NCBI GenBank assembly: GCA_002292815.1
Contig: DBBX01000009.1
Span: 5,256 to 69,255 of the forward strand
DNA: 64,000 nucleotides
DNA from: Thiotrichaceae bacterium UBA973
Lineage (GTDB): Bacteria; Pseudomonadota; Gammaproteobacteria; Eutrophobiales; Eutrophobiaceae
Reading direction: 5' to 3'
Both the position numbers and the translations under genes were made by a program. Below the pieces are notes generated by a model. That model ran no database searches. It had not been told where the DNA came from and saw nothing but the letters and a program-made list of their open reading frames with translations. Shown here piece by piece: positions 25,505 to 35,400 of the stretch (position 1 is its first letter; each line of letters begins with the position of its first letter).

Positions 25505-27661
25505 ATGGTTACCAACAACAGAATGACATTTAATTTCAAAGGTTACAAAACCATGATAACTAAATTAAAAAATTTAACATGTTTGATCAGTCTAGCGGGA
25601 TTGGTTTTAATGAGCTCATCGGCGTATGCGGTTTCATTGGATGATGTGAGTTATGCATCGTTGCCAGGTGAGCGTGTACAAATTAAGCTTACGCTATCAG
25701 AAGGACTACCAGCCGATCCTCTGAATTTTACAATTGATAATCCAGCCAGAATTGCGATTGATTTCCCGAATACGACTCTAAACTTAGCCGAAAAAACTCA
25801 AACTATCGGCATCGGCATGGCTAACAGCTTAAGTGCTGTGGAAGCAGCTGGACGTACTCGAGTAGTCATTAATTTGACGCGGTCAGTTTCATATGATGTA
25901 GGTGTTGATGGTAATGTAGTCACTTTAAATCTGGATAGCGTTAGTTCTGCATCACCGACGGTAGCAACTTCAAAATTTTCAAACACATCAACTGTTTCAT
26001 CAACAGGAAGCATAGATAACATAGACTTTCGCAGAGGCGAAGGTGGAGAAGGCAGAGTTATTGTCAAGTTGTCAAATCCTTCGATCCCTATAGATATGGG
26101 TGTCGAAGCGGGTAAGATAGTTGTAAATTTTATTGATACACAGCTACCTTCGAATCTGGATAGAAAATTAGACGTTATTGATTTTGCAACACCTGTTAAA
26201 GAGATCGATACAGTGACTAATGGAAACAATGTCAAAATGACGATCAGCGCTGTCTCAGAAGACTATGAACATTTGGCATATCAATCAGAAGATCAATATA
26301 CGATTGAATTCAAGCCAATAACAAAAGCAGAGTCAGAAGAACAACAGAAAGATAAGTTTGGCTATACTGGCGAACGTTTGTCCTTGAATTTTCAAAGTAT
26401 TGAAGTAAGGGCTGTGTTGCAATTAATCGCTGACTTTACCGGATTGAATATGGTTACCAGTGATGCTGTCAGCGGTAATGTGACGCTACGATTAAAGAAT
26501 GTTCCATGGGATCAAGCACTGGATATCATCCTAAAATCACGTGGCTTAGGTATGCGTAAAGATGGAAACGTTATTATGGTTGCACCGTCAGAAGAGCTTG
26601 CGGCACGGGAACGTCTAGAGCTAGAAGTTAATCGTCAGGTTGAAGAGTTAGCGCCATTAAGAACTGAGTTTGTGCAGATTAATTATGCTGATGCAGCTGA
26701 CTTAATGGGATTAATACAAGCATCGGAAAATAATCTGTTATCTGAACGCGGTAATGTATCAATTGATTCACGAACGAATACTCTCATTGTTCAAGATGTA
26801 TCAAGTAGTCTTGAGTCTATTAGAGGTTTGATCTCTGAGCTTGATGTAGCGGTTCGGCAGGTGTTGATTGAGTCACGAATTGTAAACGCCGATGAGTCTT
26901 TTGCAAAAGACATCGGTGTGCGTTTTGGCTACAGTAAACATACGAAACAGGGGACATCAGATAGGGCAACTATTGGTGAAAATCCGGCAAACGCTTTTGG
27001 GGCAATTGGTGGTGGTAATCCGGGTAACGTTAATTATGGTGGTACAACAAGCTTTAATGATGGCACCAATGAAAATTTAATTGTCGATTTACCTGCGCTA
27101 CCTACAGATGCGGCGTCATTAGCATTAGCGATAGGTAAGGTTGGCTCATACTTACTACAATTAGAATTATCTGCGTTGATAGCAGAAGGACGTGGCGAAG
27201 ATATTGCAAGTCCACGGGTGATAACAGCCAATCAGAATGAAGCCGTTATTGAATCAGGTGTACAAATTCCTTATCAAGAGGCATCGTCAAGTGGTGCTAC
27301 GAGCACCTCATTCCAGGATGCAACTTTAAGTCTACGTGTTACACCACAGATTACACCGGATGATCGTATTATTATGGATTTGGAAGTGAATCAAGATACT
27401 GTCAGCGCCACAGTGGTTAATGGTGTGCCAGCGATTAATACACGAAGCGTTACCACGCAGGTGTTAGTTCAAAATGGTGAAACAGTTGTTCTCGGTGGTG
27501 TCTACAGTTCTTCAGAGAGAAAATCGGTTGATAGAACGCCATTCTTTGGAGACCTTCCGTATTTAGGGTTCTTATTTAAAAGAACAAGTACTGATTCAAC
27601 GAAAAATGAATTGTTGATTTTCATCACGCCAAAAATATTGAAAGATAGTCTTACGATTTAA
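25505..27661 (+). CDS. pilQ: Type IV pilus secretin PilQ
   Basis: PilQ forms the outer-membrane gate for the pilus. The 718-residue protein has a signal peptide ending SSAYA. One or two AMIN peptidoglycan-binding domains follow (about residues 45-270). Next come secretin N domains, including LSLNFQSIEVRAVLQLIADF and the TEFVQINYADA block. The C-terminal secretin pore contains VLIESRIV, SPRVITANQNEA and VVLGGVY. The chosen ATG has GAGG eight bases upstream; an ATG at 25553 would give a more compact signal peptide. It is the last gene before a strong terminator at 27690. Confidence 0.95.
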   Translation: MVTNNRMTFNFKGYKTMITKLKNLTCLISLAGLVLMSSSAYAVSLDDVSYASLPGERVQIKLTLSEGLPADPLNFTIDNPARIAIDFPNTTLNLAEKTQTIGIGMANSLSAVEAAGRTRVVINLTRSVSYDVGVDGNVVTLNLDSVSSASPTVATSKFSNTSTVSSTGSIDNIDFRRGEGGEGRVIVKLSNPSIPIDMGVEAGKIVVNFIDTQLPSNLDRKLDVIDFATPVKEIDTVTNGNNVKMTISAVSEDYEHLAYQSEDQYTIEFKPITKAESEEQQKDKFGYTGERLSLNFQSIEVRAVLQLIADFTGLNMVTSDAVSGNVTLRLKNVPWDQALDIILKSRGLGMRKDGNVIMVAPSEELAARERLELEVNRQVEELAPLRTEFVQINYADAADLMGLIQASENNLLSERGNVSIDSRTNTLIVQDVSSSLESIRGLISELDVAVRQVLIESRIVNADESFAKDIGVRFGYSKHTKQGTSDRATIGENPANAFGAIGGGNPGNVNYGGTTSFNDGTNENLIVDLPALPTDAASLALAIGKVGSYLLQLELSALIAEGRGEDIASPRVITANQNEAVIESGVQIPYQEASSSGATSTSFQDATLSLRVTPQITPDDRIIMDLEVNQDTVSATVVNGVPAINTRSVTTQVLVQNGETVVLGGVYSSSERKSVDRTPFFGDLPYLGFLFKRTSTDSTKNELLIFITPKILKDSLTI

Positions 27662-27689
27662 TAACAATAATAATCGTTACAATATTAGA

Positions 27690-27725
27690 GGGATGTACCC
27701 ATTATGGGTATCATCCCTTTTTGTT
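27690..27725 (+). terminator. Rho-independent terminator of the pil operon
   Basis: GGGATG-TACCCA, loop TTA, then TGGGTA-(T)-CATCCC form a long hairpin with a single bulged base. It is followed at once by TTTTTGTTTTT. It begins 28 bp after the pilQ stop and separates the pilus genes from aroK. Confidence 0.88.
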
Positions 27726-27791
27726 TTTATATAATCTGTTTATAAAAATTAGTCAGCTATTTTAAAGTAAACTCAATTAAACATAGACACA

Positions 27792-28319
27792 GTGAACAAT
27801 TCTAAAAACATTATATTAATTGGGCCAATGGGTGCGGGAAAGACCACCATTGGAAGACAATTAGCTAAAAGACTGTCGATCAGGTTTTATGACTCTGATC
27901 ATGAGATTGAAGAGCGTACTGGAGTAAAAATATCATTAATATTTGAGATTGAAGGCGAAGAAGGGTTTAGGCGACGCGAAACAGAAGTTATACGTGAATT
28001 GTCTCTAATGAATAATATAGTCTTGTCCACCGGCGGTGGGGCTGTAACGCAAGCTGAAAACAGAGTAGTGCTTAAGAATAACGGGTATATTATTTACTTA
28101 AAATCCAGCCCGGAAATGCTATTCAAAAGAACAGTAGATGATAAACGTAGGCCGTTGTTACAGGGCGATGACCGTCTAGAACAAATAAGAAAAATTCTAA
28201 ATGAAAGAGAGCCTGCTTATATTGAAATGGCAGATGAAATAATAGACTCTGAAAAAATGAGTATTAAGCAAATAATTCAGAAAATTTTAGAGCAGATAAA
28301 TATAGATGAAAACTATTGA
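27792..28319 (+). CDS. aroK: Shikimate kinase
   Basis: AroK phosphorylates shikimate in the aromatic amino acid pathway. The 175-residue P-loop kinase shows Walker A GPMGAGKT (residues 11-18), the shikimate-binding D-S-D and FR-x-x-E segments (FYDSDHEIEE, EGFRRRE) and STGGGAV. The LID region is VDDKRRPLLQ. It starts with GTG. Its 3' end overlaps aroB by 14 bp, so the two are translationally coupled. A TATAAT-like sequence lies near 27730 just after the pil terminator, but no matching -35 was clear. Confidence 0.95.
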   Translation: MNNSKNIILIGPMGAGKTTIGRQLAKRLSIRFYDSDHEIEERTGVKISLIFEIEGEEGFRRRETEVIRELSLMNNIVLSTGGGAVTQAENRVVLKNNGYIIYLKSSPEMLFKRTVDDKRRPLLQGDDRLEQIRKILNEREPAYIEMADEIIDSEKMSIKQIIQKILEQINIDENY

Positions 28320-29385
28320 AGTTGATCTAGGCGACCGCAAATACCCGATTTATATTGGTGAGTCAATCCTATCTGATCATAAATTAATTGATAAACATAT
28401 TACAAGTAGCCAGGTTTTAATCGTAACAAATGAAAATATTGCGCCACTGTATTTGAAACATATCGAAGAAAGCTTGAGTAATGTTAATCATGATGTATTG
28501 ATATTGCCTGATGGAGAAAGTACTAAATCATTAGATAGTCTGAATCAAATCATTACGTGTTTAATGGAAAAGAAATATAGTCGCACCTGCATATTAATTG
28601 CGTTAGGTGGTGGCGTAATTGGAGATTTAACAGGTTTCGCAGCAGCTTGTTATCAACGAGGTGTAAAGTTTATACAAATACCAACGACATTGTTGGCACA
28701 GGTCGATTCCTCCGTGGGTGGTAAGACTGCTGTGAATCATCCATTAGGTAAAAATATGATTGGTGCCTTTTACCAGCCAATTGCAGTTCTAGCAGACACC
28801 AACGTTCTGTCAACTTTGCCTGAAAGAGAGTTTTCTGCAGGCCTTGCCGAAGTGATTAAGTATGGGTTGATAAGAGATAAACCATTTTATAAATGGCTTG
28901 AAGAAAATATAGAGTTAGTAATAAAAAGAGATAATGAATCACTAACCTATATTATTGATCGTTCATGTACTAACAAGGCTGAAGTCGTTACTGAAGACGA
29001 AAGAGAATCTGGTGTTCGCGCAATATTAAATTTGGGTCATACATTCGGGCATGCTATTGAAACGGCATTATCCTATAAGGATTGGTTGCATGGTGAAGCT
29101 GTCGGTTGTGGTATGTTAATGGCGGCTGATTTATCAATGCGTCTTGGCTTAATTGATCAAGCGCAGGTCGATAGGATCAAGTCATTATTAGTTCGAGCAA
29201 AATTACCGATAAAAATACCAAAAGGTATAAAGCTCACGCAAATGCTTGAAAATATGAAAGTCGATAAAAAATCTAGAGATGGGGTTTTATATCTAATATT
29301 ACTGAATGACATAGGTGATGCGGTAATGACATCTGACTATACTGAACAGGCATTGACGGAAACGATTAATCATTTTTTAGAATGA
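28306..29385 (+). CDS. aroB: 3-dehydroquinate synthase
   Basis: AroB converts DAHP to 3-dehydroquinate using NAD and a divalent metal. The 359-residue protein carries PDGESTKS, the NAD-binding GGGVIGDLTGFAAA, the TTLLAQVDSSVGGKTAVNHP block, metal-ligand Glu in LAEVIKYG, and His ligands in LNLGHTFGHAIE and WLHGEAV. The length is typical. It overlaps aroK and is followed by dgt after 10 bp. Confidence 0.96.
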   Translation: MKTIEVDLGDRKYPIYIGESILSDHKLIDKHITSSQVLIVTNENIAPLYLKHIEESLSNVNHDVLILPDGESTKSLDSLNQIITCLMEKKYSRTCILIALGGGVIGDLTGFAAACYQRGVKFIQIPTTLLAQVDSSVGGKTAVNHPLGKNMIGAFYQPIAVLADTNVLSTLPEREFSAGLAEVIKYGLIRDKPFYKWLEENIELVIKRDNESLTYIIDRSCTNKAEVVTEDERESGVRAILNLGHTFGHAIETALSYKDWLHGEAVGCGMLMAADLSMRLGLIDQAQVDRIKSLLVRAKLPIKIPKGIKLTQMLENMKVDKKSRDGVLYLILLNDIGDAVMTSDYTEQALTETINHFLE

Positions 29386-29395
29386 GAGGTTAACG

Positions 29396-30535
29396 GTGGT
29401 AAATGACTTGGCAGTTTATGCCGCATACTCGGATAAATCGAAAGGGCGGATTCATAAGGACGATGAAACTGCTTATCGAAGTCAGTATCAACGCGATCGC
29501 GATCGCGTTATTCATTCCTCAGCATTTAGACGCCTCGAATATAAAACACAGGTCTTTGTAAACCATGAAGGCGATATGTTTCGTACACGCCTGACTCATT
29601 CCATTGAGGTTGCTCAGATTGGTAGAACAATTGCGCGAGCATTGAATGTTAATGAAGATCTAACAGAAGCGATATGTCTGGCTCATGACCTTGGTCATAC
29701 TCCGTTTGGACATGCCGGTCAGGATGCGCTAAATGCATGCATGAAAGGATATGGTGGTTTCGAACATAATCTGCAGTCAATTAGAATTGTTGATCATTTA
29801 GAAAAACGCTACGCAAGTTTTCCTGGTTTAAATCTAACGTTTGAAACACGCGAAGGTATATTAAAGCATTGTTCACGAAATAACGCCTTAACGCTTGGTA
29901 AATTAGGTGAGCGTTTTATTAATAATGAAAATCCTGGTCTCGAAGCGCAGATAGCAAATGTAGCCGATGAAATTGCCTATAACAACCACGATATAGATGA
30001 TGGCTTGAGAGCAAAGTTGCTTGATATTGAAGCATTAAAATGTTGTGAATTATTTGATATTCACCATGAAGGTGTTAAGAGTAAATGGTCAGATTTAACC
30101 GATAGCCGATTACGACATGAAATAATTAGAAGAATGATTAACACGGTTGTTAGCGATCTTATCAATACTAGCGAAAACATGATAAATGAAATTAAGCCCA
30201 CGGATATCGATCAAGTGAGGACATGTGGAAAATCACTAATTAAGATGAGTGACTCTACAGCTTCTATGCATAAGGCCTTAAAAAAATATCTTCGCTTAAA
30301 TTTGTATCAACATGAACGTGTCATGAGCATGGCGAATAAAGCTAAAGAAACAGTCAGTTTTTTATTTAATGCTTATATGGAAGATACAGATTTGCTGACA
30401 AAGGAATTACAATCTTCTATAGATAAGGCCAAAGATATTAATGATAAAAATGTAGTCGCCAGGGTTGTTGCTGATTATATTGCAGGCATGACGGATCGAT
30501 TTGCGTTTGTAGAAGCAGACAGGATCAAAATGTAA
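29396..30535 (+). CDS. dgt: dGTPase-like HD-domain dNTP triphosphohydrolase
   Basis: This 379-residue HD-superfamily enzyme is expected to hydrolyse dNTPs to nucleosides and triphosphate. Metal-binding residues appear in RTRLTHSIEV (His) and LAHDLGHTPFGHAGQ (His-Asp pair and later His). The start is GTG, preceded by GAGAGG. It belongs to the dGTPase-like type 2 group by its length and N-terminal YAAYSDKSKGR. Its place between aroB and the damX-like gene matches several gammaproteobacterial genomes. The exact nucleotide preference is not readable from sequence. Confidence 0.9.
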   Translation: MVNDLAVYAAYSDKSKGRIHKDDETAYRSQYQRDRDRVIHSSAFRRLEYKTQVFVNHEGDMFRTRLTHSIEVAQIGRTIARALNVNEDLTEAICLAHDLGHTPFGHAGQDALNACMKGYGGFEHNLQSIRIVDHLEKRYASFPGLNLTFETREGILKHCSRNNALTLGKLGERFINNENPGLEAQIANVADEIAYNNHDIDDGLRAKLLDIEALKCCELFDIHHEGVKSKWSDLTDSRLRHEIIRRMINTVVSDLINTSENMINEIKPTDIDQVRTCGKSLIKMSDSTASMHKALKKYLRLNLYQHERVMSMANKAKETVSFLFNAYMEDTDLLTKELQSSIDKAKDINDKNVVARVVADYIAGMTDRFAFVEADRIKM

Positions 30536-30595
30536 CGCGTAATTAATGATTAAATATAAGTATTAATTTCATAAATGAAATAGTTAATCAGGCTT

Positions 30596-32116
30596 ATGAG
30601 CAATCAAGATCAACAAAGCAATCTCAACTTTATAACGCCAGAGTTGACTCACCGTGTTGAGCTGATATTACATTTACTTGAGTATAGTAATCATCTCGTT
30701 ATCGTCAAAGGTGAGCATGAGTCCGGCAAAACGACCCTGTATGAAGAGCTGACACGGCAGGAAGAGACGAATTTAATTATTAGAAAGCTGTCTGCTAATG
30801 CGCATATGAGCAGCAACGATATTTTTAAGGCTATTATTGATAGTGGCAGTGACAATGAATTGCAAGAAGCGACTTACAATCAGGCCGCTTTAAATCAATG
30901 GCTAGAACGTTGTCAAAACAAACAGCAAATACCGGTTTTGTTAATTGATAATGTTAATCTCTTTAGCGATGAATTAATAAATAATTTATTTGAAATATTA
31001 TTAAATTCAAATTCAGTCGCTGTCCTTCATCTATGTTTATTTTGCGACCCTTCATTCTTAAACCAATTAGAAGAACCCGGCATTAATCATGATGACGCAC
31101 GCAGTCTACATATTATCGAAATTCCAGGTCTGAGTGAGAAACAGACAGAGCTATATATACATTATAAATATCCTGAAGGTGACGCGACACATTTAAACTT
31201 GTTTGATGATAAAAGGATCAAACAAATTCATCGGATTTCACATGGCATGCCTGGAAGGATCAATGCCTTATGTGAGCAGTATCTGGATGACCCTGCAAAG
31301 AAAGCAGTGGTAAGTGAAGAGAAACCATCTTTCACTATCAAAGTATTTTTGATAAAGAATAAATTGATATTGATAACAGGGATGTCGTTATTGTTTCTAT
31401 TTATTGGTGCAACAACGTTATTACATAAAACAGATAAGGAAAAAACAGAAACAATTAAATTAGACTTGCCCAATATAAATAAGGACAAAGCTGATCAGGC
31501 TGAGTTCGTTAAGGTGATGCCACTTTTGGTACCTGAGCCTACTAGCGAAACGGATCCAATGACAATTGAAGATCTGTCCCCACCAGTCATACCTGAGATG
31601 AACGATGATTTGAAAAATGACGGTGAGTTGACATTTTATGATACTGGGGGACAGCCCGTTGCAAAAGAATCAGATCTAACAATAGTAAATTCTGTACGGC
31701 ATAGTGTAGAAGTAGTCGCAGATAGTGAAACGGTTGCTCAAGTTGAAAAGGCCGTGGAGACTATTACAAAATCTGAAACTGAACCGCTAGAGCAAGAGGT
31801 TGGCAAACCAGCAACGTCGGAGATTCATGATGTTGACTGGCTAATAAAACAAGATGCCGATAAATATGTATTGCAGTTGATCGGGGCATATGAAAAAGAA
31901 ACTATAAATCTTTATCTAAAATCGTTTAAGTACGGTGATGACAAGATAATTCGTTTCAATACTTCAAATAAGGGTAAGGAATGGCATGTGCTGGCCTATG
32001 GCCTGTATGATGATCGGGATGCTGCTGTTGCCGCTATTGAGAAATTACCCACTAAAGCGAAGCTGATGGCGCCGTGGCCAAGAACCGTTGGAAGCATTAA
32101 AGATCTACTGAAATAG
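30596..32116 (+). CDS. DamX-like AAA/SPOR-domain cell-division protein
   Basis: This 506-residue protein combines an N-terminal AAA ATPase domain of the ExeA/DamX type with a membrane helix and a SPOR domain. The ATPase has Walker A GEHESGKT (residues 39-46) and Walker B-like VLLIDNVN near residue 117. The membrane helix is at about residues 257-275. A charged, probably disordered periplasmic linker leads to the C-terminal SPOR domain (about 415-500, starting YVLQLIGAYEKE). DamX binds septal peptidoglycan. The ATPase half faces the cytoplasm. The aroK-aroB-damX order is classical; here dgt is inserted. The gene ends about 150 bp before the gltB promoter. Confidence 0.88.
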   Translation: MSNQDQQSNLNFITPELTHRVELILHLLEYSNHLVIVKGEHESGKTTLYEELTRQEETNLIIRKLSANAHMSSNDIFKAIIDSGSDNELQEATYNQAALNQWLERCQNKQQIPVLLIDNVNLFSDELINNLFEILLNSNSVAVLHLCLFCDPSFLNQLEEPGINHDDARSLHIIEIPGLSEKQTELYIHYKYPEGDATHLNLFDDKRIKQIHRISHGMPGRINALCEQYLDDPAKKAVVSEEKPSFTIKVFLIKNKLILITGMSLLFLFIGATTLLHKTDKEKTETIKLDLPNINKDKADQAEFVKVMPLLVPEPTSETDPMTIEDLSPPVIPEMNDDLKNDGELTFYDTGGQPVAKESDLTIVNSVRHSVEVVADSETVAQVEKAVETITKSETEPLEQEVGKPATSEIHDVDWLIKQDADKYVLQLIGAYEKETINLYLKSFKYGDDKIIRFNTSNKGKEWHVLAYGLYDDRDAAVAAIEKLPTKAKLMAPWPRTVGSIKDLLK

Positions 32117-32268
32117 AAAAATAAAACAATATTTGTCTAGGTCGCCAAGTTGGTTTTATTGATAAAATGCTTCTAAATGTGATAATCAAGCTTTAAATAG
32201 ACATAAATTACGCTAACTTCGTCTAAAATCTTTATTTAATGCAGCAGCCTATTATTTTATGTTGCGTC

Positions 32269-32297
32269 GTGACATAAAGTGGGTGCTTTATTATAAT
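32269..32297 (+). promoter_or_regulatory. Strong sigma-70 promoter for gltBD
   Basis: GTGACA (32269-32274) and a perfect TATAAT (32292-32297) are separated by exactly 17 bases. Transcription should begin near 32304, inside an eight-C run at 32302-32309. That leaves a leader of about 160 nt before gltB. The leader has a 6-bp hairpin, GGAATC with GATTCC, at about 32360-32383. The rest of the 336-bp gap (32117-32268) shows no gene. Confidence 0.75.
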
Positions 32298-32467
32298 TCG
32301 TCCCCCCCCTCGCATCAGGCAGGTGGAGCTATTAAGAGAATAATAATAAAGAATTTCAGGAATCATCTTAATTACGATTCCCTAGCTATCTCTAAATGAC
32401 AATCTGTCTACTATGTTAATCATAGTGAATAGAGAACCAACTAATAAAATAATTGAGTGATTTCAGT

Positions 32468-35400
32468 ATGAAGCAAGCACCAGAGCAACAGGGTTTATAC
32501 GACCCTTCTACAGAACACGACGCCTGCGGGCTTGGTTTTGTTGCGCACATGAAAGGTCAGAAGTCGCATAAGATTATCGACGATGCATTGACTATTCTTA
32601 GAAATTTAATTCATCGTGGCGCCTGTGGTTGTGAAGAAAATACCGGTGATGGTGTTGGTATACTGATTCAAAAGCCGCATAAATTTTTCCAACGTGTCTG
32701 TGCTGAAATCAATATTGATCTGCCAGATACCGATAGTTACGGCGCCGGCATGGTGTTTCTGCCGACCGATGCAGCTCAAGCAAAACAATGTCAGGAAATC
32801 TTTGAAAGAATCATTAAAGAAGAAGATCAGCAATTATTAGGCTGGCGTGAAGTCCCTACCGATGATTCCTCTTTAGGCCCAACAGCGGTAGATGGCGAGC
32901 CCAGCTTCAAACAAATTTTTATCGCAAAGAGTGAAGCGCTGGACTCAGCTGCGTTTGATCGTAAGCTCTATGTGATTCGCAAGCGTGCCGAAAACGAGAT
33001 CTGGAACTCAGGATTGTCTGAACAGAATATGTTCTACGTGCCTTCGTTGTCCTATCGTACCTTTGTTTATAAAGGCATGCTTACCGGTTCTCAAATTGAA
33101 CCTATGTTTCCCGAATTATCTGAGCCTGATGTAGAGTCTGCATTAGCACTAGTCCATCAACGTTTCTCGACCAACACCTTTCCAGCCTGGCGCCTGGCAC
33201 ATCCGTTTCGATATGTTGCGCATAACGGTGAAATCAATACCGCACGAGGTAATGCCAACTGGATGCGTGCACGCGAAGCATTGTGCGAGTCTGAATTATT
33301 TGGTGATGACTTAAAGAAACTGTTTCCTATCTGTATTGAAGGCGGTAGTGACTCGGCAACCTTTGATAATGTAATGGAATTCCTGCACATGTCGGGTCGT
33401 CCACTGCCACACGCAGTATTGATGATGATCCCGGAGGCTTGGTCTGGACATGAGACCATGGATGATGAACGTAAGGCATTCTATGAATACCATGCCAGCT
33501 TAATGGAGCCTTGGGACGGTCCTGCATCACTCTCCTTTACCGATGGTGAAGTGATCGGTGCAGTGCTGGACCGAAACGGCCTACGCCCATCACGCTACTA
33601 CGTAACGCATGATGATGTCGTCATCATGGCGTCAGAAGTCGGTGTGTTAGATGTCGCCCCTGAAAACGTAAAGATAAAAGATCGCCTGCATCCGGGTCGT
33701 ATTTTTATGGTCGACACCAAACAAGGCCGCATCATTGATGATGAAGAATTAAAGAAACAATTCACCAGCGAACATCCTTATGGTGAATGGTTAAAAGACA
33801 ATCTTTTACCGATTGAGAATTTACCGAACCCTAAACAGATACACGGTTCGAATCCAGATACTCTATTACAACGCCAACAAGCCTTCGGTTATACCCACGA
33901 AGATCTAAAATTGTTGATGGCCCCGATGGCAGCGAAAGGTATGGAGCCGACTGGCTCAATGGGTACCGATGCTGCGCTGGCGGTATTATCAAACCGCTCA
34001 CGTTTGCTATATGACTATTTCAAACAACTATTTGCACAAGTCACCAATCCGCCATTGGATGGCATACGCGAACAGTTAGTTACGCAGGTTGCAACGACTA
34101 TCGGGCCGGAAGGTAACTTATTAGAAGCAACGCCTGAAAGTTGTCGACGTATTAAGATCAACTCACCGGTTATTACTAATGAAGAACTGGCAAAAATACG
34201 CGATGTAAATCTGCCAGGTTTTAAAACAGCAACGATCGATATTCTTTATCCGGTTGCCGATGGTGGCGCGGGCCTGGATAAGGCGCTAGAAGCGGTCTAT
34301 CTCGAAGTTGATCAAGCCATCGAAGACGGCTATAGCAATGTCATACTTTCAGACCGTGCTGTTAATGCAACGAAAGCAGCCATTCCTGCCTTACTCGCAA
34401 CCGCTGGTGTTCATCATCATTTGATTCGCAACGGCAAACGTACCCGTATTGGTTTGGTGCTAGAGTCTGGCGAGCCCAGAGAAGTACATCACTTTGCAGT
34501 ACTGATAGGCTACGGTATCGGTGCAGTGAACCCTTACCTCGCATTTGAATCCTTGGGAGACATGATTGGCAATGGCCGCTTGCCAGAAATGGAACATGCT
34601 GTTGCTGTGAATAATTTCATTAAAGCAGTAAATAAAGGTCTAGTTAAGACTATGGCGAAGATGGGCATCTCCACGGTACAGTCTTATTGTGGTGCGCAGG
34701 TCTTTGAAGCGATCGGGCTGAATAAAGAATTCGTAGATAAGTACTTTACCTGGACTGCATCACGTATCGGCGGTATTGGTATCGATGTTGTCGCAGACGA
34801 AATGAATCAACGCCATCACAACGCCTTCCCGGATCGTGATGTGAAAGAACCTGATCTGGAATGGGGCGGTGAGTACCAATGGCGACGCGACGGTGAGTAT
34901 CATCTATTCAACCCCAACACCGTCTTCAAACTTCAACACGCCACCCGCACAGGTCAGTACAACATCTTCAAGGAATATACCGAACTCGTAAACAATCAAA
35001 GTGAAAACCTCGCTACCTTAAGAGGTCTGTTTGAGTTCAAACAACACGATAAATCCATCCCATTAGACGAAGTTGAACCGATTGAAGAAATCATGAAACG
35101 TTTTTCAACCGGTGCAATGTCTTTTGGTTCGATTAGTAAAGAGGCACATGAAACATTAGCAATAGCGATGAACCGCATCGGCGGTAAATCAAATACCGGC
35201 GAAGGCGGCGAAAATCCGGATCGTTTTACGCCAGATGCGAATGGTGACCTAAGACGCAGTTCGATCAAGCAGGTCGCTAGCGGTCGTTTTGGAGTGACCA
35301 GCGAATATCTTGCTAACGCCGACGATATCCAAATCAAGATGGCGCAAGGCGCGAAGCCGGGCGAAGGCGGACAGTTACCAGGCTCAAAGGTCTATCCCTG

